From positions 6,899 to 14,662 of the forward strand of contig DDST01000115.1 in the NCBI GenBank assembly GCA_002343485.1: a stretch of DNA of 7,764 nucleotides, read 5' to 3'. Below, in pieces: positions 1 to 6,374 of the stretch. Every line of letters starts with the position of its first letter. Position 1 is the first letter of the stretch. The position numbers were made by a program, and so were the translations under genes. The notes under the pieces are model-generated. The model was not told the DNA's origin, did not search any database, and saw only the letters and a program-made list of their open reading frames with translations. The DNA is from Proteobacteria bacterium UBA2383 (GTDB lineage Bacteria > Pseudomonadota > Gammaproteobacteria > Competibacterales > Competibacteraceae).

Positions 1-216
1 GTCACCTTTAGCTCCTGTATTTTGGTGTACACAGATAATTAGAATTTATTGAACATAATAATACCTAAAAAATACCAAAAAAACCTATCATAAAAACTAT
101 AATGCCAGGCGATATATGGGATACCTATCTATGCCAGCAACTGAGATTTCTGTTTAATCTATTGATACAAATAAGTTTTAAGAATTAAACCAATCTAGCG
201 GCGAGAAGAGAAGCTC
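1..216. other. AT-rich upstream region of the relic kinase gene
   Basis: No coding region is supported here. The stretch is much more AT-rich than the rest of the window: positions 61-120 contain only 18 G or C in 60 bases by hand count. It holds a perfect -10-like TATAAT at 98-103 but no good -35 box at the usual distance, and an 8-base palindrome GTGTACAC at 25-32. Short direct repeats are present: ACCTATC at 83-89 and 123-129, and ATGCCAG at 102-108 and 131-137. GAGAAG at 203-208 could be the old ribosome binding site for the ATG at 217. It most likely held the promoter of the gene that is now a relic, and the palindrome or repeats could be remains of an operator. None of this is proven. 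Confidence 0.4.
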
Positions 217-838
217 ATGCATATCTTCATGCTGGGCAACCACATGAATGCCAATTTTCTGCAAGCAGATCACCTGTCAGTAACAAGGGAATGCCTGGCG
301 GCAACCCGCTTTCAGTAACACGGCGGCAAGGGTCTGAATCTGGGTGCAGGACTGCACCGTCTAGGTATTACAGCTGATGGCAGTGGGGCAAGAGGACGCT
401 AGCGCGGCGGTTATACGCCGGCTGACCGATGAAAGGCATAAAAACAGATCGAGCCCTGGTCTTGGGACCCACTTCCGGTTACGGAGTGGATTCCATCGCT
501 CCGGCAGCCACAATTTCCTGGCTGTCCATCTTGGCGCAAACGCCCTCGTGGCTGCCGATTATGTAGATCAGGCGCATGAAACTCCGGTGAAAGCCAGTTT
601 GGGTATTAGCCTCATTTGAAACACCGGATCCAGGGGTTCGGCGAGCTTCTCGCTGGGCACATCGCCTGAGTTTAATTGCAGATTGATATGGCCGCTACTG
701 CGCAGCCTGGCACCCAACAAAGCATTGTGTATCGGCAATACCCGCAGCGCACGGGCCGCCGCTTGCAAAGGTATTCTGGATAGCCTGCCCTACCCTGCTG
801 AAGCCGCCCCCCTTATAGCGGCAGCGATCCCAAATTAA
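217..838 (+). pseudogene. Decayed ribokinase-like (PfkB family) carbohydrate kinase
   Basis: This is a relic of a sugar or nucleoside kinase of the ribokinase/PfkB family, readable only by switching frames. From ATG 217 the N-terminus reads MHIFMLGNHMNANF, then an in-frame TAA (316-318), then HGGKGLNLGAGLHRLG, the family's GGKG substrate-binding motif. The frame changes near 372-376 to give MAVGQEDASAAVIRRLTDE. It changes again near 434, apparently by an extra A, to give GIKTDRALVLGPTSGYGV. Near 506 it changes to SHNFLAVHLGANALVAADYV, containing the GANA motif, and near 603 an extra G leads to VLASFETPDPGVRRA. A large deletion near 675-690, roughly 100 or more codons, removes the centre including the GAGD catalytic motif. 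The C-terminus resumes as ALCIGNTRSARAAACKGILD, then SLPYPAEAAPLIAAA, ending at TAA 836-838. So many independent lesions argue against sequencing error. The original substrate cannot be told. The C-terminal part is the least certain. Confidence 0.8.
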
Positions 839-1580
839 GGGTCAGGCGGTAAGCATAAGCATCCCCCCGGAAAGTACCCTCCACATATTCAATCATCTGC
901 CCGAAAGCGCTATAGGTTTTGCGCTTCATAAGCAGGCACGGACCAGGTCTGGCGAATTCAAACACTTCGGTTTCGGCGTCAGAACTCATGACAGCCTCAA
1001 TAGTTTGCTCGCCGTGAGTCAGGGAAATGCCGCAATAATCATAGAGATATTGATAGGCCGAACCCACTACATCCCAATCAGATAGTTCAGGAGCAGCCGT
1101 CAGATCATACCAGGCGACTTCCCGCGAGAGTGGTGTCCCATCTCCCAGCCGTACACGAACCAGGCGCAGGAAGCGCGCCGTAGTAGGCCGCCTAAACAGT
1201 GAGGATATAGTACGATCTGTCACGATATCGCGTTCCAGCAGGCGAGTGGACGGCATCATGCCCAGCTCTCGCATCTCTTCGGTGAAGCCCTTGAGCCGCC
1301 CCAACTGGGGCGATAAACGCGGCAACGCCTTGACAGCCACGCCAAAGCGGCCATGCGTGGACAAGTAATCTTTGGCGCGCAACTCATCGTAGGCCCGTCG
1401 CACCGTAGTGCGGCTGAGTTGCAGTTTTTCGGCCAGTACTCGCTCGGAAGGCAGGCTCTGGCCAGCCATAATCTCTCCCGATTCGATCAATCGAGTGAGT
1501 TTATGCGCCACCTGCAGGTAACTGGGCTCAGCCATTTTACGGTCAGGCGCTAGTTGCTCAATCAGATTCTCTGATTTCAA
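813..1580 (-). CDS. GntR-family transcriptional regulator with UTRA domain
   Basis: Encodes 255 residues. An N-terminal GntR winged helix-turn-helix spans about residues 19-83, with the hallmark LPSERVLAEKLQLSRTTVRR at about 43-62. A UTRA effector-binding domain spans about 95-247, with REVAWYDL at 153-160 and IEYVEGTFRGDAYAY near the end. This is the HutC-type subfamily, dimeric cytoplasmic regulators whose UTRA domain binds a small ligand such as a sugar phosphate or amino-acid derivative. The ligand here cannot be read. The usual GTFV wing motif is replaced by HGRFGVAV. The start is TTG at 1580, preceded by CAGGG 8 bases upstream. The alternative ATG at 1535 (residue 16) keeps the whole domain but has no Shine-Dalgarno. 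It lies 3 bases after the transglutaminase gene and is probably its operon's last member. Its 3' end overlaps the convergent kinase relic, and it may once have controlled that gene. Confidence 0.9.
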   Translation of the reverse strand: MKSENLIEQLAPDRKMAEPSYLQVAHKLTRLIESGEIMAGQSLPSERVLAEKLQLSRTTVRRAYDELRAKDYLSTHGRFGVAVKALPRLSPQLGRLKGFTEEMRELGMMPSTRLLERDIVTDRTISSLFRRPTTARFLRLVRVRLGDGTPLSREVAWYDLTAAPELSDWDVVGSAYQYLYDYCGISLTHGEQTIEAVMSSDAETEVFEFARPGPCLLMKRKTYSAFGQMIEYVEGTFRGDAYAYRLTLNLGSLPL

Positions 1581-1583
1581 TAG

Positions 1584-2492
1584 CTAAGCCCTGGTTTTTT
1601 TACTCTTCACCGGCTCTGGATTCGGCTCCACATCCACCGACACGCTCAATGTATGCGAACCGCCACCCGTCATCACACCTTGCAAGGGCGCTACATCACC
1701 ATAATCCCGGCCCCAAGCCAGAGTGACATGTTTCTCTTGAGGCATGCAGTTATTGGTTGGATCGAATTCCGCCCATCCAGCACCGGGCACGTATACTGCC
1801 AGCCAGGCATGTGAAGCATCAGCGCCCACCAATCGAGGCTGACCCGGTGGCGGTAAAGTTTCCAGATAGCCACTGACATAGCGTGCGGCCAACCCCAGTG
1901 AGCGCAGACAGGCAATCGCCAGATGCGCAAAATCCTGGCAGACCCCGCGCCGTTCACTCAGCACTTCGTTAAGTGGGGTAGCGACCGTGGTGAAATGCGG
2001 ATCGTAGGTAAAATCCTCGTAAATGCGCTGGTTCAGATCAGCCATCGCTTCCAGCAAGGGCCGATCCGGGGTGAAGCTCGGTTCAGCATAGGCGCGGAAA
2101 TCTCGATGGATCATGACGAATGGTGAATCCAGCCGAAACAGCCGGGCTTCGATAATTTCGGGGTCGGGGTCTTCCCGCAGCATTTGACACGCTTGTTCCC
2201 AAGGCGGCGAGAGGCTGGATTTATTGAATGAACGCTCATTCAGTACTCGTACCTCGGTAGCGACCGTTACTTCCAGCCGCTGGTGAATATCCTGAATTGC
2301 AAAATACAACACCCGGTTACCGAAAAAATCCTGGCGCTCAACTGACAATGCCGGCCGCGGCTTAATCCGGATCTGACTGGGCCGGCACAGTTGCCAGGGG
2401 GTCTCTCTTGGCAACAACCGCGCCTCGTTATGACACAGAGCCACACCGCTGCTGTACTGGTAAATGGTGCGGTGGGTAATGGTGTACCGCAT
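1584..2492 (-). CDS. Transglutaminase-like cysteine protein (bacterial TG N-terminal plus TG core)
   Basis: Encodes 302 residues. The N-terminal part (about 1-150, beginning MRYTITHRTIYQYS) matches the bacterial transglutaminase-like N-terminal beta domain. The core (about 155-255) has the full papain-like triad: Cys185 in RRGVCQDFAH, His228 in DASHAW and Asp244 in FDPTN. Members of this family are predicted thiol peptidases, amidases or transferases. Those next to ATP-grasp/alpha-E genes are thought to act on the product of that enzyme. No signal peptide or membrane segment is visible, so it is likely cytoplasmic. The tail after about 280 is polar and charged, ending KSKKTRA. The start is ATG 2492, 3 bases after the stop of the ATP-grasp gene, with no clear Shine-Dalgarno, which suggests translational coupling. 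The length is normal for the family. The substrate is unknown. Confidence 0.92.
   Translation of the reverse strand: MRYTITHRTIYQYSSGVALCHNEARLLPRETPWQLCRPSQIRIKPRPALSVERQDFFGNRVLYFAIQDIHQRLEVTVATEVRVLNERSFNKSSLSPPWEQACQMLREDPDPEIIEARLFRLDSPFVMIHRDFRAYAEPSFTPDRPLLEAMADLNQRIYEDFTYDPHFTTVATPLNEVLSERRGVCQDFAHLAIACLRSLGLAARYVSGYLETLPPPGQPRLVGADASHAWLAVYVPGAGWAEFDPTNNCMPQEKHVTLAWGRDYGDVAPLQGVMTGGGSHTLSVSVDVEPNPEPVKSKKTRA
1589..1593 (-). promoter_or_regulatory. Ribosome binding site deciding the gntR TTG start
   Basis: CAGGG on the minus strand lies 8 bases before TTG 1580, inside the last codons of the transglutaminase gene. The downstream in-frame ATG at 1535 is preceded by ACCGTAAAA with no Shine-Dalgarno. 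This favours the rarer TTG start and translational coupling to the gene before it. Confidence 0.5.
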
Positions 2493-2495
2493 GAT

Positions 2496-5042
2496 CTAGG
2501 GCCGCATGGTGATCAATTGCTGAGGAACTTCGGCATGACTGAAATGGCTGTGGGTCAGAGCATCGGATAGACCTGATAATGGTGTATGCAAGGCGTCCAG
2601 CAACCGATCCAACTCAGTGGAGTGCGGGTTATCATGGGACAGAGTTGCCAGTGCCGCGATGTCTGCCAATTGTAGCTTGGAAACAGCTTCCAAAATCAGC
2701 CGTTCCTCAGCGCTGCGGTAAGGGGAGCCATCCGGCTGCTGCAAGCGGCCAATATGCCGTTGCAATCGCTTCAATTGATAGCCGACTGAGCGCGGATTAC
2801 CCTCATCGAACAGCAGCAGGTCAATAATCGCCGTCGGGTGCAACGCAGAACGATAGCGGCGCCGGTAAGCGGTCAGGTTATCGGTAATGGTTAGCACCAC
2901 CTCCCAGAGCGGCACCCCAGGATGGCGGGCCGTAATAAAAGCCAGCTTAAACAATTCTAGAGTGCGCAGCACCCGCTCTAAATAGCGGCCGATATCGAAG
3001 AAAAGCCAGCCCTGGTGATGGGGCACGGTCTCATTGTTCAACCCACAGAAGGCCGCGACCAGCATCAATTCCTCCTCCAGCAACTCGCGCGCCTGCCGGG
3101 CGCCCAGTTCGGGTGAGGGTTGCTGAATCCACTGCTGCAACCGATTCAGCAGCCGCCAACTGTCATCGCCCAAGTGGTTGCGCACCGCACGTCCGGTCCG
3201 CAACATGCCGTTGAAGATCACTTCCATGCTGCCGGGATGCTCGGCCTCCAGCAACAAACTCAACAGAGTTTGACGCAAGGCAAAGAATCGGGCACGCGGC
3301 GATTGCGCCACCGGCGGCACAGGGATTTCCAGCGCCTCGAACAGGTCGTCCAAACAACGTTCATCAGTATTATCCTGCTCCCATTCCAGCAATCGGCCAA
3401 GCGCCTCCCGCAACAATCGGGCGGTGCCGTCAAACCGCTCACTGTAGCGGCCCAGCCAGAACAAGTTGTCAGCGACGCGGCTAGGCAAATCGCTGCCATC
3501 GCGGGTAACGACAATCGGACCGTGAGCCTGACGCAACAAGCTGACATGGCGTTGCGGGGTCTTCGCCAGCACCCACCAGTCCTTGCTAATACCACCCTTT
3601 TGTAAGGCGGCCTGCAAGGTATCCAACCCTGAGGAGACGCGGGCCAAACCACCCGGCATCACTCGATAACCATCGTCCTCAGCCACCACAAAGCCACGCA
3701 ACATTACCGGTCGAGGTAACAGGTTGCCTTCCTCCAGCACAGGCGCAGTGGACAGCAGTTGAGGCTCCTGGGCGACAAATAGGTAGGGTGCGGACTGCAT
3801 CTGCTCGATCAATTGAGTCCGGAGCGTATCATCAAGCTGACATCCTTCCCAATAAGGCCCATTGGGCAGAATCGAGCGCACGACCAGATGATCGAGGTTA
3901 CTGAGCACATAGCCGTGATCATCCGGGTTGCCGCACCACCAAGTGGGCAGCGAAGGCAACTTGAGATCCTCACCCAGCAACTGCCGGCACAACAGCGGTA
4001 GAAACGCAGCCAATCCCGGGTTTTCGATGATGCCACTGCCCAAAGTATTGGCAAGGACGACGTGACCGCCGCGTACTGCTTGCAATAATCCAGGGACACC
4101 CAGCAGAGAATCGCCGCGCAGTTCCAGGGGATCACAAAAAGTGTCAAGCACCCGCCGTAGAATTACGTCTACTGGTTGCAACCCACCCAGGGTTTTTAGC
4201 CAGACCCGGCCATCGCGCACCACTAAATCCTCACCCTCTACCAGACTAATCGACAGATAGTTAGCCAGGTAGGCGTGCTCAAAGTACACCGGACTGTTCG
4301 GCCCCGGTGTCAACAACACCACATGCGGGTTTTCCGGATGGTGCCGGGCCAGTCCAGCCAATGTCGCACGTTCGGTTTCCAGAAAACTAGCCAGCCGGCG
4401 CAAGGGAGCATCGCGGTAGAGCATCGGCAGTGCCCGCGCCAGAATGATGCGATTCTCCAAAGCATAACCGGCTCCAGAGGGCGACTGGGTGCGATCACCG
4501 TAGACGCGCAACACCCCATCCGGCCCCCGTGCCAGATCAATACCATGAAAAATCAACCCGCGCTGCCCGCTTGGTAATGACTGATGACAGGCGGCCAGAA
4601 AACCAGGATGCGGATAGATCAGCTCCGGGGGCAACCAGCCCTGACGGATGGCCAGCCGCTGATCGTATAAATCCGCCAGCAGCGCGTTCATCAACCGGGT
4701 GCGCTGTTCCAGTCCTATCGCCAGTTCACTCCACTCCTCGCCTGTCATCAACAGGGGAATCGGATCAACCAGCCAGTGCCGCTGTGAACTGTGCAGATCA
4801 TCGTAGGTGTTGTAGGTGACGCCATCCGTTTGTAATAAGCGTTGGACCTCGCCATGGCGGCGTTCCAGCTCTTTGCCACCAATTTCTTCCAGTGACTTAG
4901 CGATCTCTTGCCAATGGGGGCGCAACACTCCCGGAGCCGAGCACATCTCGTCATAGCCAGTAGCATTGACCGGATAGTTGGCGACCAGGGTTTCGCTGGG
5001 TGATTCCAATTCATCCGGGTAGGCAACCGCAGCTCTAATCAT
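2496..5042 (-). CDS. Circularly permuted ATP-grasp / alpha-E fusion protein
   Basis: Encodes 848 residues in two halves. The N-terminal half (about 30-490, the DUF404/DUF407 region) is a circularly permuted ATP-grasp, with conserved blocks DGVTYNTY (73-80), RVYGDRTQSPSGAGYALENR (179-198) and ANTLGSGIIENPGLAAFLP (331-349). The C-terminal half (about 518-830) is an alpha-E domain (DUF403), beginning LPSRVADNLFWLGRYSERFD and containing IGRYLERVLRTLEL (684-697) and NPRSVGYQL (749-757). ATP-grasp enzymes form amide bonds through an acyl-phosphate. This family is predicted to be an amidoligase making a peptide or peptide tag, with the helical alpha-E part of unknown role. The two halves are separate genes in many bacteria and fused here, as in some other proteobacteria. 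The start is ATG 5042, with GAGAG 5 bases upstream. It overlaps the CNB gene's stop by four bases (ATGA) and is followed 3 bases later by the transglutaminase gene. The biochemical substrate is not known. Confidence 0.92.
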   Translation of the reverse strand: MIRAAVAYPDELESPSETLVANYPVNATGYDEMCSAPGVLRPHWQEIAKSLEEIGGKELERRHGEVQRLLQTDGVTYNTYDDLHSSQRHWLVDPIPLLMTGEEWSELAIGLEQRTRLMNALLADLYDQRLAIRQGWLPPELIYPHPGFLAACHQSLPSGQRGLIFHGIDLARGPDGVLRVYGDRTQSPSGAGYALENRIILARALPMLYRDAPLRRLASFLETERATLAGLARHHPENPHVVLLTPGPNSPVYFEHAYLANYLSISLVEGEDLVVRDGRVWLKTLGGLQPVDVILRRVLDTFCDPLELRGDSLLGVPGLLQAVRGGHVVLANTLGSGIIENPGLAAFLPLLCRQLLGEDLKLPSLPTWWCGNPDDHGYVLSNLDHLVVRSILPNGPYWEGCQLDDTLRTQLIEQMQSAPYLFVAQEPQLLSTAPVLEEGNLLPRPVMLRGFVVAEDDGYRVMPGGLARVSSGLDTLQAALQKGGISKDWWVLAKTPQRHVSLLRQAHGPIVVTRDGSDLPSRVADNLFWLGRYSERFDGTARLLREALGRLLEWEQDNTDERCLDDLFEALEIPVPPVAQSPRARFFALRQTLLSLLLEAEHPGSMEVIFNGMLRTGRAVRNHLGDDSWRLLNRLQQWIQQPSPELGARQARELLEEELMLVAAFCGLNNETVPHHQGWLFFDIGRYLERVLRTLELFKLAFITARHPGVPLWEVVLTITDNLTAYRRRYRSALHPTAIIDLLLFDEGNPRSVGYQLKRLQRHIGRLQQPDGSPYRSAEERLILEAVSKLQLADIAALATLSHDNPHSTELDRLLDALHTPLSGLSDALTHSHFSHAEVPQQLITMRP

Positions 5043-5407
5043 GAAACTCTCTGTATCGTTGGCGTGGCACGGCGCAACCGGTCAGCCATAACGCGCATGA
5101 CCTGAATAGCGAATAGGGGGGTGCCCTTGATCAACGTAAGAAAATGCTCCCGGCTGATAGGCGTCAGGAGACAATCGGTGTGGGCTATGGCAGCAGCGCT
5201 ACGGGGCCGATTATCGATCAGCGCCATTTCACCGAAGATACCACCCGGCTCGACCGTTTCAATGATCTGGCTGTCGGTCACAATGTCCACCTGACCTTCG
5301 ACCACGATATACATATCGTCGCCTCGGGCGCCTTCTGGGAAAATAGTCTGACCGCGCGTAAAGGATAAGTATTCTTCAGCCTTATTGGATATATCCTGCG
5401 TTGGCAT
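5039..5407 (-). CDS. Small stand-alone cyclic-nucleotide-binding (CNB) domain protein
   Basis: Encodes 122 residues that are almost entirely one CNB (CRP/PKA regulatory-type) domain. The beta-roll entry is GQTIFPEGARGDDMYIVVEG (19-38). The phosphate-binding cassette is FGEMALIDNRPRSAAA (58-73), carrying the Glu (E60) and Arg (R69) that in cAMP- and cGMP-binding members contact the ribose and phosphate. The C-terminal helices (about 86-113) follow, and there is no helix-turn-helix and no other output domain. It therefore probably acts by binding a partner protein. Its stop overlaps the start of the ATP-grasp/alpha-E gene by four bases, so that enzyme or the transglutaminase is the obvious candidate partner. 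This is inference. The start is ATG 5407 with only a weak GACGAG upstream. Proteins of this size and build are common in proteobacteria and not all bind cyclic nucleotides. Confidence 0.88.
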   Translation of the reverse strand: MPTQDISNKAEEYLSFTRGQTIFPEGARGDDMYIVVEGQVDIVTDSQIIETVEPGGIFGEMALIDNRPRSAAAIAHTDCLLTPISREHFLTLIKGTPLFAIQVMRVMADRLRRATPTIQRVS

Positions 5408-5603
5408 GGGGTACTCGTCATGCAGGGAGTCAACAGGTGTGGGAACGCCAGCATTAGCCGGCCTGTGGATAAAGATTAATGACAGTGTAGCCGGCTTTGC
5501 AGGATTCCGGGTAGCGGGGGGATCGCAACCGCTCCATTGAACGTCATCGAATAGAGAGATGCCGTGGGCGCAGGTGCGTTAAAAAGCGGCTGGATTATGC
5601 TTC
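5408..5603. other. Intergenic region between urtE and the CNB-led operon
   Basis: This 196-base gap holds no supported gene. It should contain the end of the urt transcript and the promoter of the four-gene operon on the minus strand. TAGCCGGC occurs twice, at 5455-5462 and 5488-5495. Each copy contains the self-complementary GCCGGC, so the two could pair around a 27-base loop or act as paired protein sites. A short inverted repeat AGCGG/CCGCT lies at 5513-5517 and 5529-5533 without a T-run. Minus-strand promoter boxes are poor: the best pair seen, TGCAAA and TAATCT with 17 bases between, matches only 3 of 6 in each box. An activator-dependent or alternative-sigma promoter, or read-through from urtE, is possible. 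Confidence 0.4.
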
Positions 5604-5604
5604 T
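5579..5604 (-). terminator. Possible weak terminator after urtE
   Basis: Just past the urtE stop the minus strand reads AGAAGC, an 11-base spacer, then GCTTTTTAA. The two arms can form a 6-pair stem including one G-U pair, partly using the T-run itself. This is short and AT-rich, so any termination would be inefficient. I see no better candidate in the gap. Confidence 0.22.
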
Positions 5605-6374
5605 CACACCGTCAAATACTGCCGCACCAAATTGTCATTCAAATCCGCAATGGCTCCAGTGGCCACCGCCCGGCCCTTATCGATAATGCAGAACTGTTGA
5701 GCAACCCATCGGGCAAACGGCAGCTTTTGTTCGACCAGCAACACAGTCATCCCCAGTTCCCGGTTCAATTGCTGCATCGCCATGCCGATTTCCCGGACAA
5801 TAGCCGCCTGTTCTTGAACCCGATCGAGTTGCTCCTGATTCAGCCGATGAATGACCCGGCCAATTTCCCGGACGACATTGGGCTGAATACCTTCCGTCGG
5901 CTCGTCGAGAATGAGCAGGCGCGGTTCCAGCACCAGGGCGCGACCAATCGCCAGTTGCTGTTGTTGCCCGCCGGACAGATCGCCACCGCGCCGCTTAAGC
6001 ATGGTCTTGAGCACTGGAAAGAGTTCAAAAATTAATTCCGGGACTTGCCGCAAACGCCGGGGATTGGCGGCGAGACCAATTTTCAGGTTTTCCTCGACGG
6101 TCATGAGCGGGAAAATTTGCCGTCCTTGCGGCACGTAGCCGATGCCAAGTGGCGCACGTCGTTCTGCAGGCAGACGGCTCAGCTCCACGCCGGCAAAGGT
6201 GATCCTGCCAGAGCGGATAGGCAGCAAGCCCATCAGGCATTTCAACAGAGTTGTTTTACCCACCCCATTACGGCCCATTAGGCTGATCACCGCGCCTTCT
6301 GGGATTTCTAGCCCAAGATCCCACAGCGTATGGGATTCGCCGTAATACTGGTTCAGACCTTCAATGGTAAGCAT
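5604..6374 (-). CDS. urtE: Urea ABC transporter ATP-binding protein UrtE
   Basis: Encodes 256 residues, an ABC ATPase of the branched-chain amino acid/urea class. Walker A is GRNGVGKT (34-41), the signature LSGGQQQ (133-139), Walker B LLILDEP (153-159), and the switch position is Gln216 in LLVEQ, as is usual for LivF/UrtE proteins. It ends RQYLTV, typical of UrtE. With UrtD it powers urea uptake through UrtB and UrtC. The start is ATG 6374, beginning MLTIEGLNQYYG, with GGGAG 6 bases upstream and a 14-base overlap with urtD. An in-frame ATG at 6521 would add 49 residues encoded inside urtD in another frame, which resemble nothing in the family. UrtE is usually about 230 residues. The extra length here is an insertion of about 25 residues (near 182-207) between the Walker B/D-loop region and the switch strand, described under the repeat entry. 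Confidence 0.93.
   Translation of the reverse strand: MLTIEGLNQYYGESHTLWDLGLEIPEGAVISLMGRNGVGKTTLLKCLMGLLPIRSGRITFAGVELSRLPAERRAPLGIGYVPQGRQIFPLMTVEENLKIGLAANPRRLRQVPELIFELFPVLKTMLKRRGGDLSGGQQQQLAIGRALVLEPRLLILDEPTEGIQPNVVREIGRVIHRLNQEQLDRVQEQAAIVREIGMAMQQLNRELGMTVLLVEQKLPFARWVAQQFCIIDKGRAVATGAIADLNDNLVRQYLTV
5754..5876 (-). repeat. Diverged 75-base tandem duplication inside urtE
   Basis: Residues 167-182 (VVREIGRVIHRLNQEQ) and 192-207 (IVREIGMAMQQLNREL) align without gaps at a 25-residue offset. Eight of 16 residues are identical, and about 31 of 48 bases match by hand count. Joining the first copy directly to LGMTVLLVEQ gives a normal-length UrtE, so the second unit looks like the added one. 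The added segment is rich in Gln, Glu, Arg and Leu and should be helical. The divergence suggests it is old. Chance similarity between two amphipathic helices is the alternative. Confidence 0.6.

Noticed and set aside
25..32. GTGTACAC palindrome as a GntR operator
   Set aside because: Eight bases is short and the flanks are not symmetrical, so it is recorded only as a possible remnant and not called as a site.
169..175. UrtD signature with AHGQ instead of SGGQ (residue positions) as a possible inactivating change
   Set aside because: This variant is typical of the UrtD family, and all other ATPase motifs are intact.
568..768. Minus-strand open frame of 66 codons between the relic and gntR
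   Set aside because: It lies over plus-strand segments that match PfkB kinases (FETPDP and the C-terminal remnant), and it has no recognisable domain.
3120..3605. Plus-strand open frame of 161 codons
   Set aside because: It is antisense to the well-conserved ATP-grasp/alpha-E gene, with low-complexity Gln-rich composition and no domain.
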